A stretch of 64,000 bases of DNA from PALSA-607 sp036501485. Lineage in GTDB: Bacteria; Actinomycetota; Actinomycetes; Acidothermales; Acidothermaceae. The notes beneath the pieces are model-generated. The model did not search any database. It saw only the letters and a list, made by a program, of their open reading frames with translations, and was not told the DNA's origin. The stretch lies in assembly GCA_036501485.1 (NCBI GenBank), contig DASYAG010000002.1, forward strand, positions 1 through 64,000, written 5' to 3'. This document shows, one piece after another, positions 16,430-25,976 of the stretch; positions within the stretch are counted from its first letter, which is position 1; each line of letters opens with the position of its first letter. A program made the translations under genes and the position numbers.

Positions 16430-18072
16430 TTACACGTACGGGTTGGTCGGCAAGGTGTTCGTCGTTGTGATCGAGCTGACCGTGTCCCGAGTGACAACAG
16501 CACCTGCCGCTGTTGCGACGACATCCTCAAGCGGCAGCCCGGTCGCCGGATCGAAGATGAAGGTGAGCGTGTCTTGGGTGGTGCCGCTGGTGATCTCGGC
16601 AGTGATCGCGATACCCGAGCGGCCCGTGGAGTCCTTCACTCCCGACGTGACGACAGTCTCCGGAGCCGCGGCGAGCACCCCATACGTAGCAAGGCGAAGA
16701 CTCGGCGGCGTAGTCGGGTTGAGGAGCACCTGCTCGGCATTCACGAGGAACAATGCGTTCGCGTCGGTACTCGTGAGACCGATGGAGGTGTCATACGCCT
16801 TGTAGAGCGTGTTCACAGCGGCCATCAGCCCAGCGGAGTCGAGCGGCACCGCCTGTAACTGCGCAAGTGTTGCCGTCGTCGTAGCGGCCGGCGCGGTGCC
16901 GGTCTTCACATAGCTGGTGACCGCGCCGTTAGTGCCGTCGATGACTTGCGTGAGTGCGACCGTGCTCGTGCCGGTCACTGTCTGAGTCGCAACGCCGTAG
17001 CGGCCGGTATATGCCGCGGAGGTGTTTGCTGCAGCGGCGGTCGCGCCGGCGCCGGCAAGAGTGCCGATCTGGGCGGAGACGTCGTCACTTACCGAACTGG
17101 TTCCGCCGAAAAGCTCGGCACTTTTGACCGTCGTTGACAACGAAAGCAGCGCCGCCGTCGTCCCGCCTGGTAGTGCTCCTGTCGGTGCCACCAGCATCAA
17201 AGGCGCACCCTTGGAAGCGAGGTCAGGCCCAGCTGCCAGTGCGTCCGGGAAGTCAGTACCCGTCGCGACGCCAACCGACGTCGCCGTCGGGAAGAACATG
17301 CCAGCGACACCTGCCGCCGTCCCGTAACGATCGCTTCCGACGAGCGGTGTCGCGGTCTTGTCTGCAGCGGCAGCCGGGCCGCCGAGAGCGTAGTGCTTAC
17401 CACCGGTGTGCGCAGCGAGGTAGGCGGCCGTAGCCGTCGACTGCGTCGAGCCGTTGGTCAGCAAGATGGCGCCGCCGGACTTGATTGCCGCCGGGCCACC
17501 CGCGAGCGCGTCGGGGAAGTTAAGCCCAGTCGCCTCGAACACTGTTGTCGGGTTACCCATGGCCCCAGCGACTGCGACTGCGGTCGCGAAACGGTCAGCA
17601 CCGGCGAGACGCTGCACGACGAAGCCGAGTCCGGTGATGGTCGTCTCGACGGAAGTGCTGATGGCGGAAGTACCGCCGAGGACGTAGACCGTGCCACCCT
17701 TCGGCAGCACCCGAATGAGTCGGCCTGTACGGACGCTGGCAGGGACGTCGATGAAGTCAGCAGCAGCGGACCGCCTACCTTGGCTGCTAACGGGCCACCG
17801 GACAGTGCGTCGGGGTAGGTGTCCGCGCGGGCCAACACGACGGCTTTCGCACTACCGGCCGCAGTGAACTGATCCTGTGACGCTGCGATCGCGGTATCGA
17901 ACCGGGTTGCCCCGGAGATTCGCGTTACCACAGGCGTTGCAGCACCAGCGGACGTAGCCGGAAGCGCGATACCGACGAAACCAGCGCCGAGCGCCATGAT
18001 GACACCAAGCGAGGCGCCACGGTATCGCCGAACTTCAGTCTTGCGGGACGGTGCGAGGTCGTGACTGTTCAA
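16430..18072 (-). pseudogene. Cell wall-binding repeat 2 (CW_binding_2) secreted protein, frameshifted
   Basis: The gene starts at TTG 18072 behind GAGAGGGG and encodes a signal peptide (SLGVIMALGAGFVGIALPATSAGAATP) and a first CW_binding_2 repeat (RISGATRFDTAIAASQ ... ADTYPDALSGGPLAAKVGGPLLL). At about 17720 the frame shifts by one base: after SLPASVQA the sequence continues in another frame as LIRVLPKGGTVYVLGG, then repeats two (RLAGADRFATAVAVAG ... NFPDALAGGPAAI) and three (PLVGSDRYGTAAGVAG ... DFPDALAAGPDLA) and a C-terminal domain of about 190 aa. Adding one base would give 547 aa. It could be a true mutation, a phase-variable site or a sequencing error. The repeats bind teichoic-acid-like cell wall polymers in other bacteria. 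Confidence 0.82.
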
Positions 18073-18253
18073 GGTGTCCCCTCTCAAAGGGCGAACGTCG
18101 TCCAACGGGCGGGCAGCCGGATGCCACGCAGATCAACTGGCAGCGGCGAGACGATCCCTATCCCGAGTCGGCGTGCGCCAAACTCAACAGCGCATGAACG
18201 AAGGAATTCCGCCCAATCGGACCTAACCCGCTTAGCGGCGTTTTGACATACCG

Positions 18254-18919
18254 CTATTTGTTGTCTCCGACGTCCAGTGCGCCGTCATTCATGCGCGCAA
18301 TGCGGTCAACGCTTGCAATCACACTCGTGTCATGCGTTCCAATGACGACGGCACATCCCTGCGCTGCCAACGACTGCAACGCGCTAGTGACAGCCAACGC
18401 GTGACCAGCGTCTTGATGCGCTGTTGGCTCGTCTGCCAATACGATCGTCGGTGAGTGCGCCACGGCGCGACACACCGCGACTCGCTGTTGTTCGCCAAGC
18501 GAGCAGGATTCCACTCTGCGCTGTTTGAGCTTCTCGACGTCGAGCGTCCGCATCCAGTCGATGACGTGAACAGCATCACTATCGGCACCTGACAGCTTGA
18601 CCGGCAACATGATGTTTTCCATGACGGTCAGTTCCGGAACAAGCCCGAGCAACTGCGGTACGACAGTCAACTCGTTCCACGAGAGCGCCGCCGGAGACCG
18701 GGTCTGGCCGACACTCTCGAAGTTGACGATCCCCTCGTCGAGAACCTCCCACCCAGCAAGCACCAGCAGCAGGGTCGATTTTCCTGAACCAGATGGCCCG
18801 ACGACAGCGACGCACTCACCCGAAGCCACAGCGAAATCGACGTTGCGCAGCGCACGCACAGTTTCGTCACCATGCGGGTAGCTGCGCACGCCACCAACCA
18901 TTCGCAGCAGACCGCTCAC
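18254..18919 (-). CDS. ABC transporter ATP-binding protein (LolD/MacB-type)
   Basis: 221 aa with Walker A VVGPSGSGKSTLL, a signature that reads CSLGEQQRVAVCRAVA (SLGEQ in place of the usual LSGGEQ) and Walker B IVLADEPT. Size and sequence style fit the LolD/MacB/FtsE group that pairs with FtsX-type permeases. Its ATG overlaps the TGA of the preceding ATPase gene, so the two are translationally coupled. The third gene of a three-gene unit with the permease. The variant signature, with Leu in place of the first Gly, may alter activity. Confidence 0.9.
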   Translation of the reverse strand: MSGLLRMVGGVRSYPHGDETVRALRNVDFAVASGECVAVVGPSGSGKSTLLLVLAGWEVLDEGIVNFESVGQTRSPAALSWNELTVVPQLLGLVPELTVMENIMLPVKLSGADSDAVHVIDWMRTLDVEKLKQRRVESCSLGEQQRVAVCRAVAHSPTIVLADEPTAHQDAGHALAVTSALQSLAAQGCAVVIGTHDTSVIASVDRIARMNDGALDVGDNK

Positions 18920-19608
18920 CCGTCGACCCGCCGTCCATCATGAAGCCGCACTACGGCATGTGCGGTCTCTACGAGCGCCGGATCGTGCGAACTGGCGATC
19001 ACCGTCAATCCCTTCTCGGCCAGCAGATGCAACGCCTCAATCACCGTCGCGCCCGCGACGCTATCGAGCGAGGCAGTTGGTTCGTCAGCAACCAGAACAG
19101 TGGGATCTCCGGCCGCCGCGAACGCGAGCGCGAGACGTTGCTGCTCGCCACCTGACAACTGTGCGGGCCGGTAAGTACGGCGCGACGTCAAGCCGATGAG
19201 ATCGAGCAACGCGTCATCAGATTCGTTTGGCGCGCGCCCCCGCAGTTGTGCGCCGAGCCGGACGTGCTCATCAGCCCGTGCGTAGCTCAGGAGGTTGAAC
19301 GCGGGCTGCTGGAATACGTAGCCGACCCGCAGCCGCCTGATCGATCGACGCTTGCGGATGCTTAGCGCGGCGATGGATTGCCCGTGCAACCACATGCCGC
19401 CGCTATCAGGTCGATCCAAGATGCCGAGCATGCGAAGCAATGTGCTCTTGCCTGACCCTGAAGGCCCGCTGATTACCGTTAGAGCGCCGCCCGCGAAGTG
19501 CGCCGTGACATCAGAAACTGCGGGAACACGTTCGTCGCCGACGACGTATGCGCGAGAGATGCCTTCGACCCACACTCCTCCGGTCCGCTGCGCGCTCACG
19601 GTCGGCAC
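18916..19608 (-). CDS. ABC transporter ATP-binding protein
   Basis: 230 aa with canonical motifs: Walker A VISGPSGSGKSTLLRML, Q-loop VGYVFQQPAFNL, signature LSGGEQQRLALAFAA, Walker B VLVADEPTASLD and the H-loop in VIASSHD. It belongs to the same MacB/LolD group as the next gene, and the pair may form a heterodimer serving the 908-aa permease. It begins 6 bp after that permease gene on the same strand. Confidence 0.92.
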   Translation of the reverse strand: MPTVSAQRTGGVWVEGISRAYVVGDERVPAVSDVTAHFAGGALTVISGPSGSGKSTLLRMLGILDRPDSGGMWLHGQSIAALSIRKRRSIRRLRVGYVFQQPAFNLLSYARADEHVRLGAQLRGRAPNESDDALLDLIGLTSRRTYRPAQLSGGEQQRLALAFAAAGDPTVLVADEPTASLDSVAGATVIEALHLLAEKGLTVIASSHDPALVETAHAVVRLHDGRRVDG

Positions 19609-19614
19609 CAGCGT

Positions 19615-22341
19615 TCAGTTGGCTTCACGAAGCACCTCCGCCGCACGTACGCGATCGCTTCCTAGCTGCACAGCTGTCGCGGAAACAGCCACCAATACGA
19701 CAAGCGCGGTCAAGTCCGCGATCGTCAGCGCGAACGGCCAACTCAATACGGCGGACGGCGGGAGGCTCGCCTGAACCGTGAACCGCGAACGGAGTAACGC
19801 AACGGCCATTGCACAAAAGCCAAGAGCGACGACCGCACCGGCCGCAACCAATGCCGAGAGTTCGATGAATATCGAAAGGAAGTGCGCCGTGCGCGTCAGG
19901 CCCATGCGCCGGGCCAGCACGTAGGAAAGACGTCGCGGGCGTGATCTGGCATCGAGATAGAGGAGCACGCCACCCAGCGCCACCGCGCCGATCACGGCGA
20001 TGACCGCGTCGAGATACGCGAAGGTGTAGCTGACGGGTTGCAGATACGAGTTATCAACCACACTGTCGGCAGTGAGGTTAAACGTGGTCGTGATGTGCGC
20101 GGCGGCTAACGCATCAGCCGCCGTACCTGGGCTCCCGCTGATCCAGAACTGGTAGGTGCCCACCGGATCGACCCGCTCGAGGGCGGCGAGATCAACGTAA
20201 AGAATCTCGTAACCTCCCTGCTCGCCAGGAAGATGCGCAGCGCCGCCGACAAGCGTCACGCTGGTCGTCACCGGGTTTGCGGCCGCGACTGCTTTCAGCT
20301 GACTGCCCGACGCAACGCCGCCGCCGGAGAGCACCCCGAGTAACGGCTTTCCCGGACCCTGATCGTGCAGCCGATTGATGAGTGCGGGGAAACTCTGCCC
20401 GGCAATGCCTGCATCCCAGAATGCGCCTGATCCGAAGGTCGTCGGGTCGACGCCGACAACACTGACCAGCTCGTTTCCGAAGGTGGGGTGGTCGATGCGA
20501 AGCACCAGCGTGGCACGCTTCGTCAGCGACGCGGGCACCGCAACCGAACCCTGCAGGTTCACCACGTCGTCCGCTCCCACAATCATTCGCGACGAGTCGT
20601 GCAGCGTTCTTTGCACAGACGAGTTAACGAACGCACTAAACACGCTAATCGCGAGTGCAGGCACGAGTACCGCGACGAGTGTGGCGGATGCCTTCGCGTT
20701 GCCGCCGATCCGCCGCCACGCAAGCCAACTCGGCACGCTCAGCCGTGCGCCGCGCAGGGCAGACCTGCGAATCAGCCGGACAAGAATCTGCTGAACTACC
20801 GCAGCACCAACGATGAACGCCAGCATCGGCAGCACAATCACGACCGGGTCAACGTGAGCAACTTGTGGACCACTACCGGACAAGTGAGTTCGGTGACTCA
20901 ACCGAGCGGCAACAACGATCGCCACGACCGCGACGACCACTGCTGACCCGACGAAGGTCACTACTCTTTTCTTGCTTACCGCACGAGGCACGGGAGGGGA
21001 CTCTCGACGTTGGCAGCCGCGAGTTGCTGAGGCGACCAAGAAGATCAGGCCTGCTATCAGACTGATCAATGTCACGAGGCCGACGTCCGCAAACGATCGT
21101 CCAGCGAGTAGCGAACTCGGACCGACCGCGCGGACGAGCGCGTAGGCAAGAACGACCCCAGCAAGGCCACCGAGCAAGAACGGTACGCAGGCTTCGAGGG
21201 CTGCCTTGACACCAATCGCCAACGGGGAGGTGCCGCGAGCAATCAGTACGTCGACCTCGCGTCGACGCCGATCGACCCAGAAGCCGCCGGCAACGAAGAC
21301 CAAACCAAGTGCCACGAGTACGCCCGCAATGGCGATCGGCGTGATCGTGCTCGGCAAGGCGCGCCCGACGGCGGACACCCGGTCAACCGGCAGGTCGACC
21401 TCGGTCTCTGCGCGCTCAGTCGCTTGGAGGTCTATGCGATCGTCCGGTTGGAATGTGGGATGTGCACTGGCGTACTTGGCTTCCAACGTCCCGCGCTGCG
21501 CGTTCAGTGTGCTCGGCAGCTCGAGTACTACCTTGTCGAGCGCCTTTGCCAGGGTGTGAGCTTGCGGCAGCGTCAGCCCACCCGGACGAAGAGTCCAGAC
21601 ATCGGTGTCTTGCACGTTGAGCGGCAGCGATTGCGCTGCAGTGCGCATCTCATCTTGGGTCAGCAACCCGAACGGAAAGACCGGCGGTGGGTTCGCCGAC
21701 GGAGGCGGCACGATGTACTGCTCTGCGTCACACCAGAACGGCTGCGCGGGCTGCGTCTCTAGGTCGCGAAATATGCCCGCGACCTGAAGCTTCATCGGTG
21801 CGGAACTGCCGGTCTCCTGAAGTGCGATCGTGCCGCCGGCGGCGACATGTAGGGCGTTCGCCGTTGTGTCAGCCAGCCAAATGCCGTTGACCCCTTGCGC
21901 CCGCGACAAGACGTCGACATGCGCGAGGTCACCAGGCTTCGACGCAAGAGTTATAAAGGTCCCAGCTCCGGACCCGGCCGCGCTCACCATCACATGTGGA
22001 GCGAACAGCATGCGCGTCGGTGCAGACAGGTGCGGAAGCGACGGCACACCGGTGACTCGAGTCGTTCCGTTGATGCCGAACATGTCGTCGGCAAACTGAT
22101 CCGGCCCTGAGGTTAAGCCTGCGTAGTTGTCTGTTGACGCAACGGTCAAGCTTCCGGTTTCGCAACCGTTGTTGAGTTGCTGTGCGAGGCTCGCGTTCTC
22201 GGCGGACGACAAGAAGAGCGGTGCACTAGCCGACGCGAGGCCGATCATGAGAGCCGCGCCCGCCATGACGAGCCCGACTTGCGGCCGCTCCGTCAGCAGT
22301 AACAGGGGCGCCCTCCGCCAAGGCAGAAGGTTGAGCTTCAC
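19615..22341 (-). CDS. FtsX-like ABC transporter permease
   Basis: A 908-aa membrane protein starting at GTG 22341. An N-terminal helix (VGLVMAGAALMIGLASASAPLFL) is followed by a large extracytoplasmic domain of about 300 aa, then a helix cluster (IAIAGVLVALGLVFVAGGFW and following), a second extracytoplasmic domain, and three C-terminal helices ending in LTALVVLVAVSATAVQLG and RAAEVLREAN. The layout of duplicated FtsX-type units fits MacB/LolCE-like mechanotransmission exporters and lipoprotein or peptide resistance systems. With the two ATPases downstream it makes a complete exporter. Substrate unknown. Confidence 0.87.
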   Translation of the reverse strand: MKLNLLPWRRAPLLLLTERPQVGLVMAGAALMIGLASASAPLFLSSAENASLAQQLNNGCETGSLTVASTDNYAGLTSGPDQFADDMFGINGTTRVTGVPSLPHLSAPTRMLFAPHVMVSAAGSGAGTFITLASKPGDLAHVDVLSRAQGVNGIWLADTTANALHVAAGGTIALQETGSSAPMKLQVAGIFRDLETQPAQPFWCDAEQYIVPPPSANPPPVFPFGLLTQDEMRTAAQSLPLNVQDTDVWTLRPGGLTLPQAHTLAKALDKVVLELPSTLNAQRGTLEAKYASAHPTFQPDDRIDLQATERAETEVDLPVDRVSAVGRALPSTITPIAIAGVLVALGLVFVAGGFWVDRRRREVDVLIARGTSPLAIGVKAALEACVPFLLGGLAGVVLAYALVRAVGPSSLLAGRSFADVGLVTLISLIAGLIFLVASATRGCQRRESPPVPRAVSKKRVVTFVGSAVVVAVVAIVVAARLSHRTHLSGSGPQVAHVDPVVIVLPMLAFIVGAAVVQQILVRLIRRSALRGARLSVPSWLAWRRIGGNAKASATLVAVLVPALAISVFSAFVNSSVQRTLHDSSRMIVGADDVVNLQGSVAVPASLTKRATLVLRIDHPTFGNELVSVVGVDPTTFGSGAFWDAGIAGQSFPALINRLHDQGPGKPLLGVLSGGGVASGSQLKAVAAANPVTTSVTLVGGAAHLPGEQGGYEILYVDLAALERVDPVGTYQFWISGSPGTAADALAAAHITTTFNLTADSVVDNSYLQPVSYTFAYLDAVIAVIGAVALGGVLLYLDARSRPRRLSYVLARRMGLTRTAHFLSIFIELSALVAAGAVVALGFCAMAVALLRSRFTVQASLPPSAVLSWPFALTIADLTALVVLVAVSATAVQLGSDRVRAAEVLREAN

Positions 22342-22391
22342 CGGGGCAGGCTACTTCGTGCAGTGAGTCTGCAAGCCGGAAGGGCAACGTT

Positions 22392-22429
22392 GAGCCCGGT
22401 AGTCGGCGGGCGGCGCCGCTACCGGGCTC
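22392..22429 (-). terminator. Hairpin after the hydrolase pseudogene
   Basis: GAGCCCGGTAG at 22392-22402 pairs with CTACCGGGCTC at 22419-22429, and inside it CGGCG pairs with CGCCG, so about 16 bp of stem surround a 5-nt loop. It lies just after the stop of the minus-strand pseudogene and upstream of the ABC permease gene. Confidence 0.65.
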
Positions 22430-22439
22430 GATCGAGCGA

Positions 22440-23265
22440 TCAGGACGGGATGAAGGCCAGCAGGTCGGCGTTGATGATGTCGGCGTGAGTCGTCGGCATG
22501 CCGTGTGGGAAACCCGCGTACGTCTTGAGAGTGCCGTTCTTGACTATTTGAACCGTCCGCGGTCCCGAGGTGGCGTACGGGACGATCTGATCAGCGTCGC
22601 CGTTCATCGCGAGAACGGGGACGGTGATCTTCGTCAGATCGTCCGACCAGTCATCGCGGATGAACTCGGAAACGCAGTCCTACTGGCCTTTCGCGCCGCC
22701 CATCATGCCTTGCCGCCACCAGTTCGCGATTACGGCCTCAGACGGCGTGACGCCCGGTGGTCGAAGTTGTAGAACGGCCCTGACGGAACAGCGCGATAGA
22801 ACTCTGAGCGGTTCGCTGCCAGTTGCGCCTGCAACCCCTTCGAAAGCCTCGCGTGGGACGCCGACCGGGTTGCTGTCTGTTTGCGGAACGGACGGCGTGA
22901 CGGCGCTGATCAGCACGACCTTCGCCACGCGGCTCTCGCCGTGACGGCCGATGTAGCGCGCCACTTCACCGCCACCTGCGGAGTGTCCGACGTGGATGGC
23001 TTCGCGCAGGTCAAGACGTTCGGTTAGCTCAGCTAGATCATCGGCGTAGTGGGTCCATGTCATTGCCATCAGCGGCTTGCGCGGAGCGGCCATGGCCGCG
23101 GCGGTCGTGCGCAATGACCCGATAACCGTGCTGCATGAAAAACAGCATCTGGGCGTCCCAGTCGTCGGCCGATAGCGGCCACCCGTGACTGAAGACGATC
23201 GGCTGACCCGCGCCCCAGTCCTTTTAGAAGATTCGAGATCCATCCCTGGTCGTGAAGTCAGCCAT
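22440..23265 (-). pseudogene. Decayed alpha/beta hydrolase (non-heme chloroperoxidase-like)
   Basis: Reading three frames together gives a near-complete alpha/beta hydrolase beginning at ATG 23265 with MADFTTRDGSRIF, then DWGAGQPIVFSHGWPLSADDW, the nucleophile elbow VGHSAGGGEVARYIGRHGES, NWWRQGMMGGAKG, VPVLAMNGDADQIVPY and the catalytic His region GFPHGMPTTHADIINADLLAFI, ending at 22440. Lesions visible: a TAA in place of the Tyr codon at 23224-23226 (RIF-stop-KDW), a one-base shift after GNDMD, two shifts in the GVAGATGSEP... region, and a TAG after AKGQ. The intact family is a Ser-His-Asp perhydrolase/chloroperoxidase of about 275 aa. The high similarity that remains in every frame suggests recent decay. 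Confidence 0.85.
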
Positions 23266-23417
23266 GTCGTTTGCCTCACTGTTCTCCCGATGGTCGTCCG
23301 CCTGTACTTGAAGCGGATCCAACCACCCTCGTACGCCCGTCCCCCGCGAGTCAACAAACGCGAGACAGACGGAAGTGGCAACAGGCACTAGCCAGCGTGG
23401 AGCCGCCTTCGTCTGAC

Positions 23418-23690
23418 TTACCGGCCCGCGTCATCCTTCTCGCGAAGTAGTAGGTCGTCGAGGGTGAGGTGCCGAACGATGTCCTCGGGCACCTCGCGAG
23501 CTGCACGTAGTCGGTCCAAGGTGAGCGCGTTGCGCGTGCGGATCACTTCCCCCGGCAAACGCACGATGTCGCTGTTGTCATCGCCGCGTGCTTCGCTGAC
23601 CCGCCGGATCGCACAGGCCCTCTGCCAGTCCCGGAACGACTGCACCGGGTCGTCGTTCGAGGCCACATTGATTGCCCCAGCGCGGTTCAT
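23418..23690 (-). CDS. Small hypothetical protein
   Basis: 90 aa starting at ATG 23690 with a clear GGAGG four bases upstream. The product is charged and probably helical (LTLDRLRAAREVPEDIVRHLTLDDLLLREKD), without membrane segments or motifs I recognise. Codon use and the ribosome-binding site support a real gene. Nothing nearby suggests a function; it lies between a pseudogene and an IS-like repeat array. Confidence 0.55.
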   Translation of the reverse strand: MNRAGAINVASNDDPVQSFRDWQRACAIRRVSEARGDDNSDIVRLPGEVIRTRNALTLDRLRAAREVPEDIVRHLTLDDLLLREKDDAGR

Positions 23691-24024
23691 CTGTCCTCCA
23701 GGCGGTCGGCTGGCAAGCGGGGCCGCTCGGAAGCGGGCACTAGGCCCAGAGCGATTCGAGCCTCAAGTTACTTCCGCTACTGCCGGCGGGCACCATACGA
23801 ACGGTCCGTCCTCGCCGCCGTGCGGCCGAGGCGTCCGCGCTAATCGCGTCGCTCACCGTGCGAGCGACGCTGTACTCGCCGCGTGAGCGCGCCCGGAGCG
23901 TCGTCGAGCTGTGCTGCGGAGTCGTCGCCGACGTCGTGTCAGCGGGACGAAGAACCGCAGCGGCCCCAGCCCGAAGCTGAACCCGATCCCCACGGACAAC
24001 GACACTTTCCCTCATGGCGAGGGA
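23691..24024. other. Intergenic stretch without a supported gene
   Basis: Open frames exist on both strands but have no ribosome-binding site, and their Arg/Ser/Ala-rich translations look like shadow sequence. The stretch lies between the small gene at 23418-23690 and the repeat array, and may be debris of a lost mobile element. Confidence 0.4.
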
Positions 24025-24113
24025 GTGTCAAGGATCAGCCGAAGTAGCTGTCAACCATCAGCCGAAACCGTGGAAAGCATCAACCGACACCGAACTGTCA
24101 AGCATCAGCCGGA
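24025..24113. repeat. Four imperfect 19-bp repeats, IS21-like end array
   Basis: Four copies start at 24025, 24048, 24070 and 24095: GTGTCAAGGATCAGCCGAA, CTGTCAACCATCAGCCGAA, GTGGAAAGCATCAACCGAC and CTGTCAAGCATCAGCCGGA, with spacing of 22-25 bp. Multiple short TGTCA-led repeats are what IS21-family elements carry at their ends for transposase binding. No istA or istB gene is present here, so this looks like a solitary end or a remnant, lying 16 bp from tRNA-Thr. Confidence 0.6.
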
Positions 24114-24128
24114 TCAATACAGCAGGGG

Positions 24129-24201
24129 AGCCGCCTTGGAGATTCGAACTCCAGACCTACGCATTACGAGTGCGTTGCTCTGCCAACTGAGCTAAGGCGG
24201 C
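24129..24201 (-). tRNA. tRNA-Thr (anticodon CGT)
   Basis: The minus strand folds as a complete cloverleaf: acceptor GCCGCCT with AGGCGGC, D arm TAGCTCAGTTGGCAGAGCA, anticodon stem ACGCA/TGCGT around CTCGTAA (anticodon CGT, threonine ACG codons), and T arm GGAGTTCGAATCTCC. 73 nt without an encoded CCA. Confidence 0.97.
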
Positions 24202-24287
24202 GAGCCGCCCTCGGCCAACAGAACCGGACCACGGGACGACCCGGAGAGTCTAACCGGTCGGCCCCGGGCACCCTCAGAAGCGGCGAA

Positions 24288-25976
24288 TTACGTGTCGTCC
24301 TGGCAGGTCGTCTCCGGCGCGGGATCCGTCAGCGACACGAGGAACGTCTTCACCACGGTGTCCACGCAGCTTGATTGCAGGAACGCGGTGTGGCCGTCGC
24401 CGTCATACGTGAGCAGCGGACCCTTGGCCTCCTTCGCCAAGGCTTGCGCCCATCGGTAAGGCGTCGCGGGGTCCCGCAACGTCCCAACGACCATGATTGG
24501 CGGCGATCCAGCGGGACTGATCGGGCCCGGTGCGAGCTCGGCAGCGACGGGCCAGTCGGCGCACGCGACATTGCCCCAACCGATGAACTCACCGAAGGTC
24601 GGACCGTCGTCCTTCGCGCCGGCGATCGCAGCGGCCGCGTAGGCCGAGATAGGACCGAGGCTGGGGCGGTCAACACAGTTGATAGCCATGTTCGACTCGA
24701 TCAGGTTGTCGTAGCTGCCGTTGGATTGCCGCCCGTCGATCTGGTCGGACAACGTCAGAAGGCCGGCCGGGTTGCCTTTCATCGCCGCCGAAAGAGAAGC
24801 CGTCAACGGCTGCCAATCCTGTGTGGTGTACAGCGCCGCGGCAACGCCTTGGACTGCGAGGGCCACCGTCAGCGAGCGGCCGTCCGACGCGGCAATGGGT
24901 GCGGTTCGCAACGTGGCCAGCCAGGTATCCAGGCGTTGTTCTGCGTCGGCCGCAGACGTGCCTACCGGACAATTCGACGACGTCACGCAACTCGCGATCC
25001 ACGCCTTCAGTGCAACCTCAAAGCCCTGAGCCTGCACGTCGTCAAGTTCCACCGCTGAAGCCGCCGGATCCACCGCGCCGTCCAAGACAAGTGCTCGAAC
25101 ATTCTGCGGGAATAGCTGGGCATAGATCGCGCCGAGAAACGTGCCATACGAGAAACCCATATAAGTGAGCTTCGATTGGCCGAGAGCTGCACGCAGGACG
25201 TCGAGATCGCGCGCGGTGTCGATGGTACTGACGTGTGCGAGCAACGCACCGGACTTCGCCTCGCAGCCGGCGGCGAATCCCTTCGCCAGCTGATCTTGTT
25301 CGGTAACCGACGACGGCGACTGCGGATCTCCTTCGAACGCAACCCACTGGTCGAGTTGCGCCGAACTCAGACAACGGATCGGTGCGCTCGATCCGACGCC
25401 GCGCGGATCAAACGACACAACATCGAACTCGTTGCCAAGCTGAGTCCGTACAAAGCCAGCCGCGGACTGCAGGAACTGAATACCGGACGCACCCGGCCCG
25501 CCCGGGTTCACCACGACCTCACCAAGGTTGGGTTTGCGGGTGGTCAGCTCGCGCGAGACGGCCAACTGGATTGCTCCGGCCGCCGGGTTCGCGTAGTCGA
25601 TCGGCACGGTCAGCGACGCGCAATACAACCCGCCGCAAGGCTTCCACGCAAGCTGCTGCGTGTAGAACGCCGTCAAAGTTGACGGGTCTATATGCGGCAG
25701 CGCTGTCGGCACCGGCGGCCCGGCAGGCGAGGCTGCCGACGAAGTCGCCACGGTTGCCGGCGAACCAAGCAGGGACGACGACAGCGCGGGCGCGGACGAA
25801 TTGACCGGCGGTACGGAGCTCGCCGCAACAGTCGACGACGACGTCGCTGGCGCGCTTGGAAGCGAACTCGCGGGAGCAGTCGGAGCCCCAACGTGCGACG
25901 AGGTAGACGTGCACGCGCTCAAGCAAAGAACCGCCCCCGTAGCAATCGCGGCCACCCAGCGGGTTGGCCCGGTCAC
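24288..25976 (-). CDS. Secreted alpha/beta hydrolase, TAP-like (S33 tripeptidyl aminopeptidase family) lipoprotein
   Basis: 562 aa from GTG 25976, whose GTGA overlaps the stop of ricT; the longer frame runs back into ricT. The signal ends with a lipobox (VLCLSAC), then a long Ser/Ala/Pro/Val linker. The catalytic domain starts with WKPCGGLYCASLTVPIDY, typical of SlpD/SlpE and Caulobacter-type proteases; oxyanion region NPGGPGASG, nucleophile elbow GFSYGTFLGAIYA, and the TAP-like C-terminal part with GTLRDPATPYRWA (Asp) and GDGHTAF (His). Expected to cleave N-terminal peptides from secreted proteins or to hydrolyse esters outside the cell. Confidence 0.9.
   Translation of the reverse strand: MTGPTRWVAAIATGAVLCLSACTSTSSHVGAPTAPASSLPSAPATSSSTVAASSVPPVNSSAPALSSSLLGSPATVATSSAASPAGPPVPTALPHIDPSTLTAFYTQQLAWKPCGGLYCASLTVPIDYANPAAGAIQLAVSRELTTRKPNLGEVVVNPGGPGASGIQFLQSAAGFVRTQLGNEFDVVSFDPRGVGSSAPIRCLSSAQLDQWVAFEGDPQSPSSVTEQDQLAKGFAAGCEAKSGALLAHVSTIDTARDLDVLRAALGQSKLTYMGFSYGTFLGAIYAQLFPQNVRALVLDGAVDPAASAVELDDVQAQGFEVALKAWIASCVTSSNCPVGTSAADAEQRLDTWLATLRTAPIAASDGRSLTVALAVQGVAAALYTTQDWQPLTASLSAAMKGNPAGLLTLSDQIDGRQSNGSYDNLIESNMAINCVDRPSLGPISAYAAAAIAGAKDDGPTFGEFIGWGNVACADWPVAAELAPGPISPAGSPPIMVVGTLRDPATPYRWAQALAKEAKGPLLTYDGDGHTAFLQSSCVDTVVKTFLVSLTDPAPETTCQDDT

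Noticed and set aside
23740..24015. A 91-codon minus-strand frame before the repeat array
   Set aside because: No start signal and an Arg/Ser/Thr-rich translation; treated as intergenic.
24025..24113. Possible CRISPR array
   Set aside because: Repeats are only 19 bp and imperfect, gaps are 3-6 bp instead of 30 or more, and no cas gene is present.
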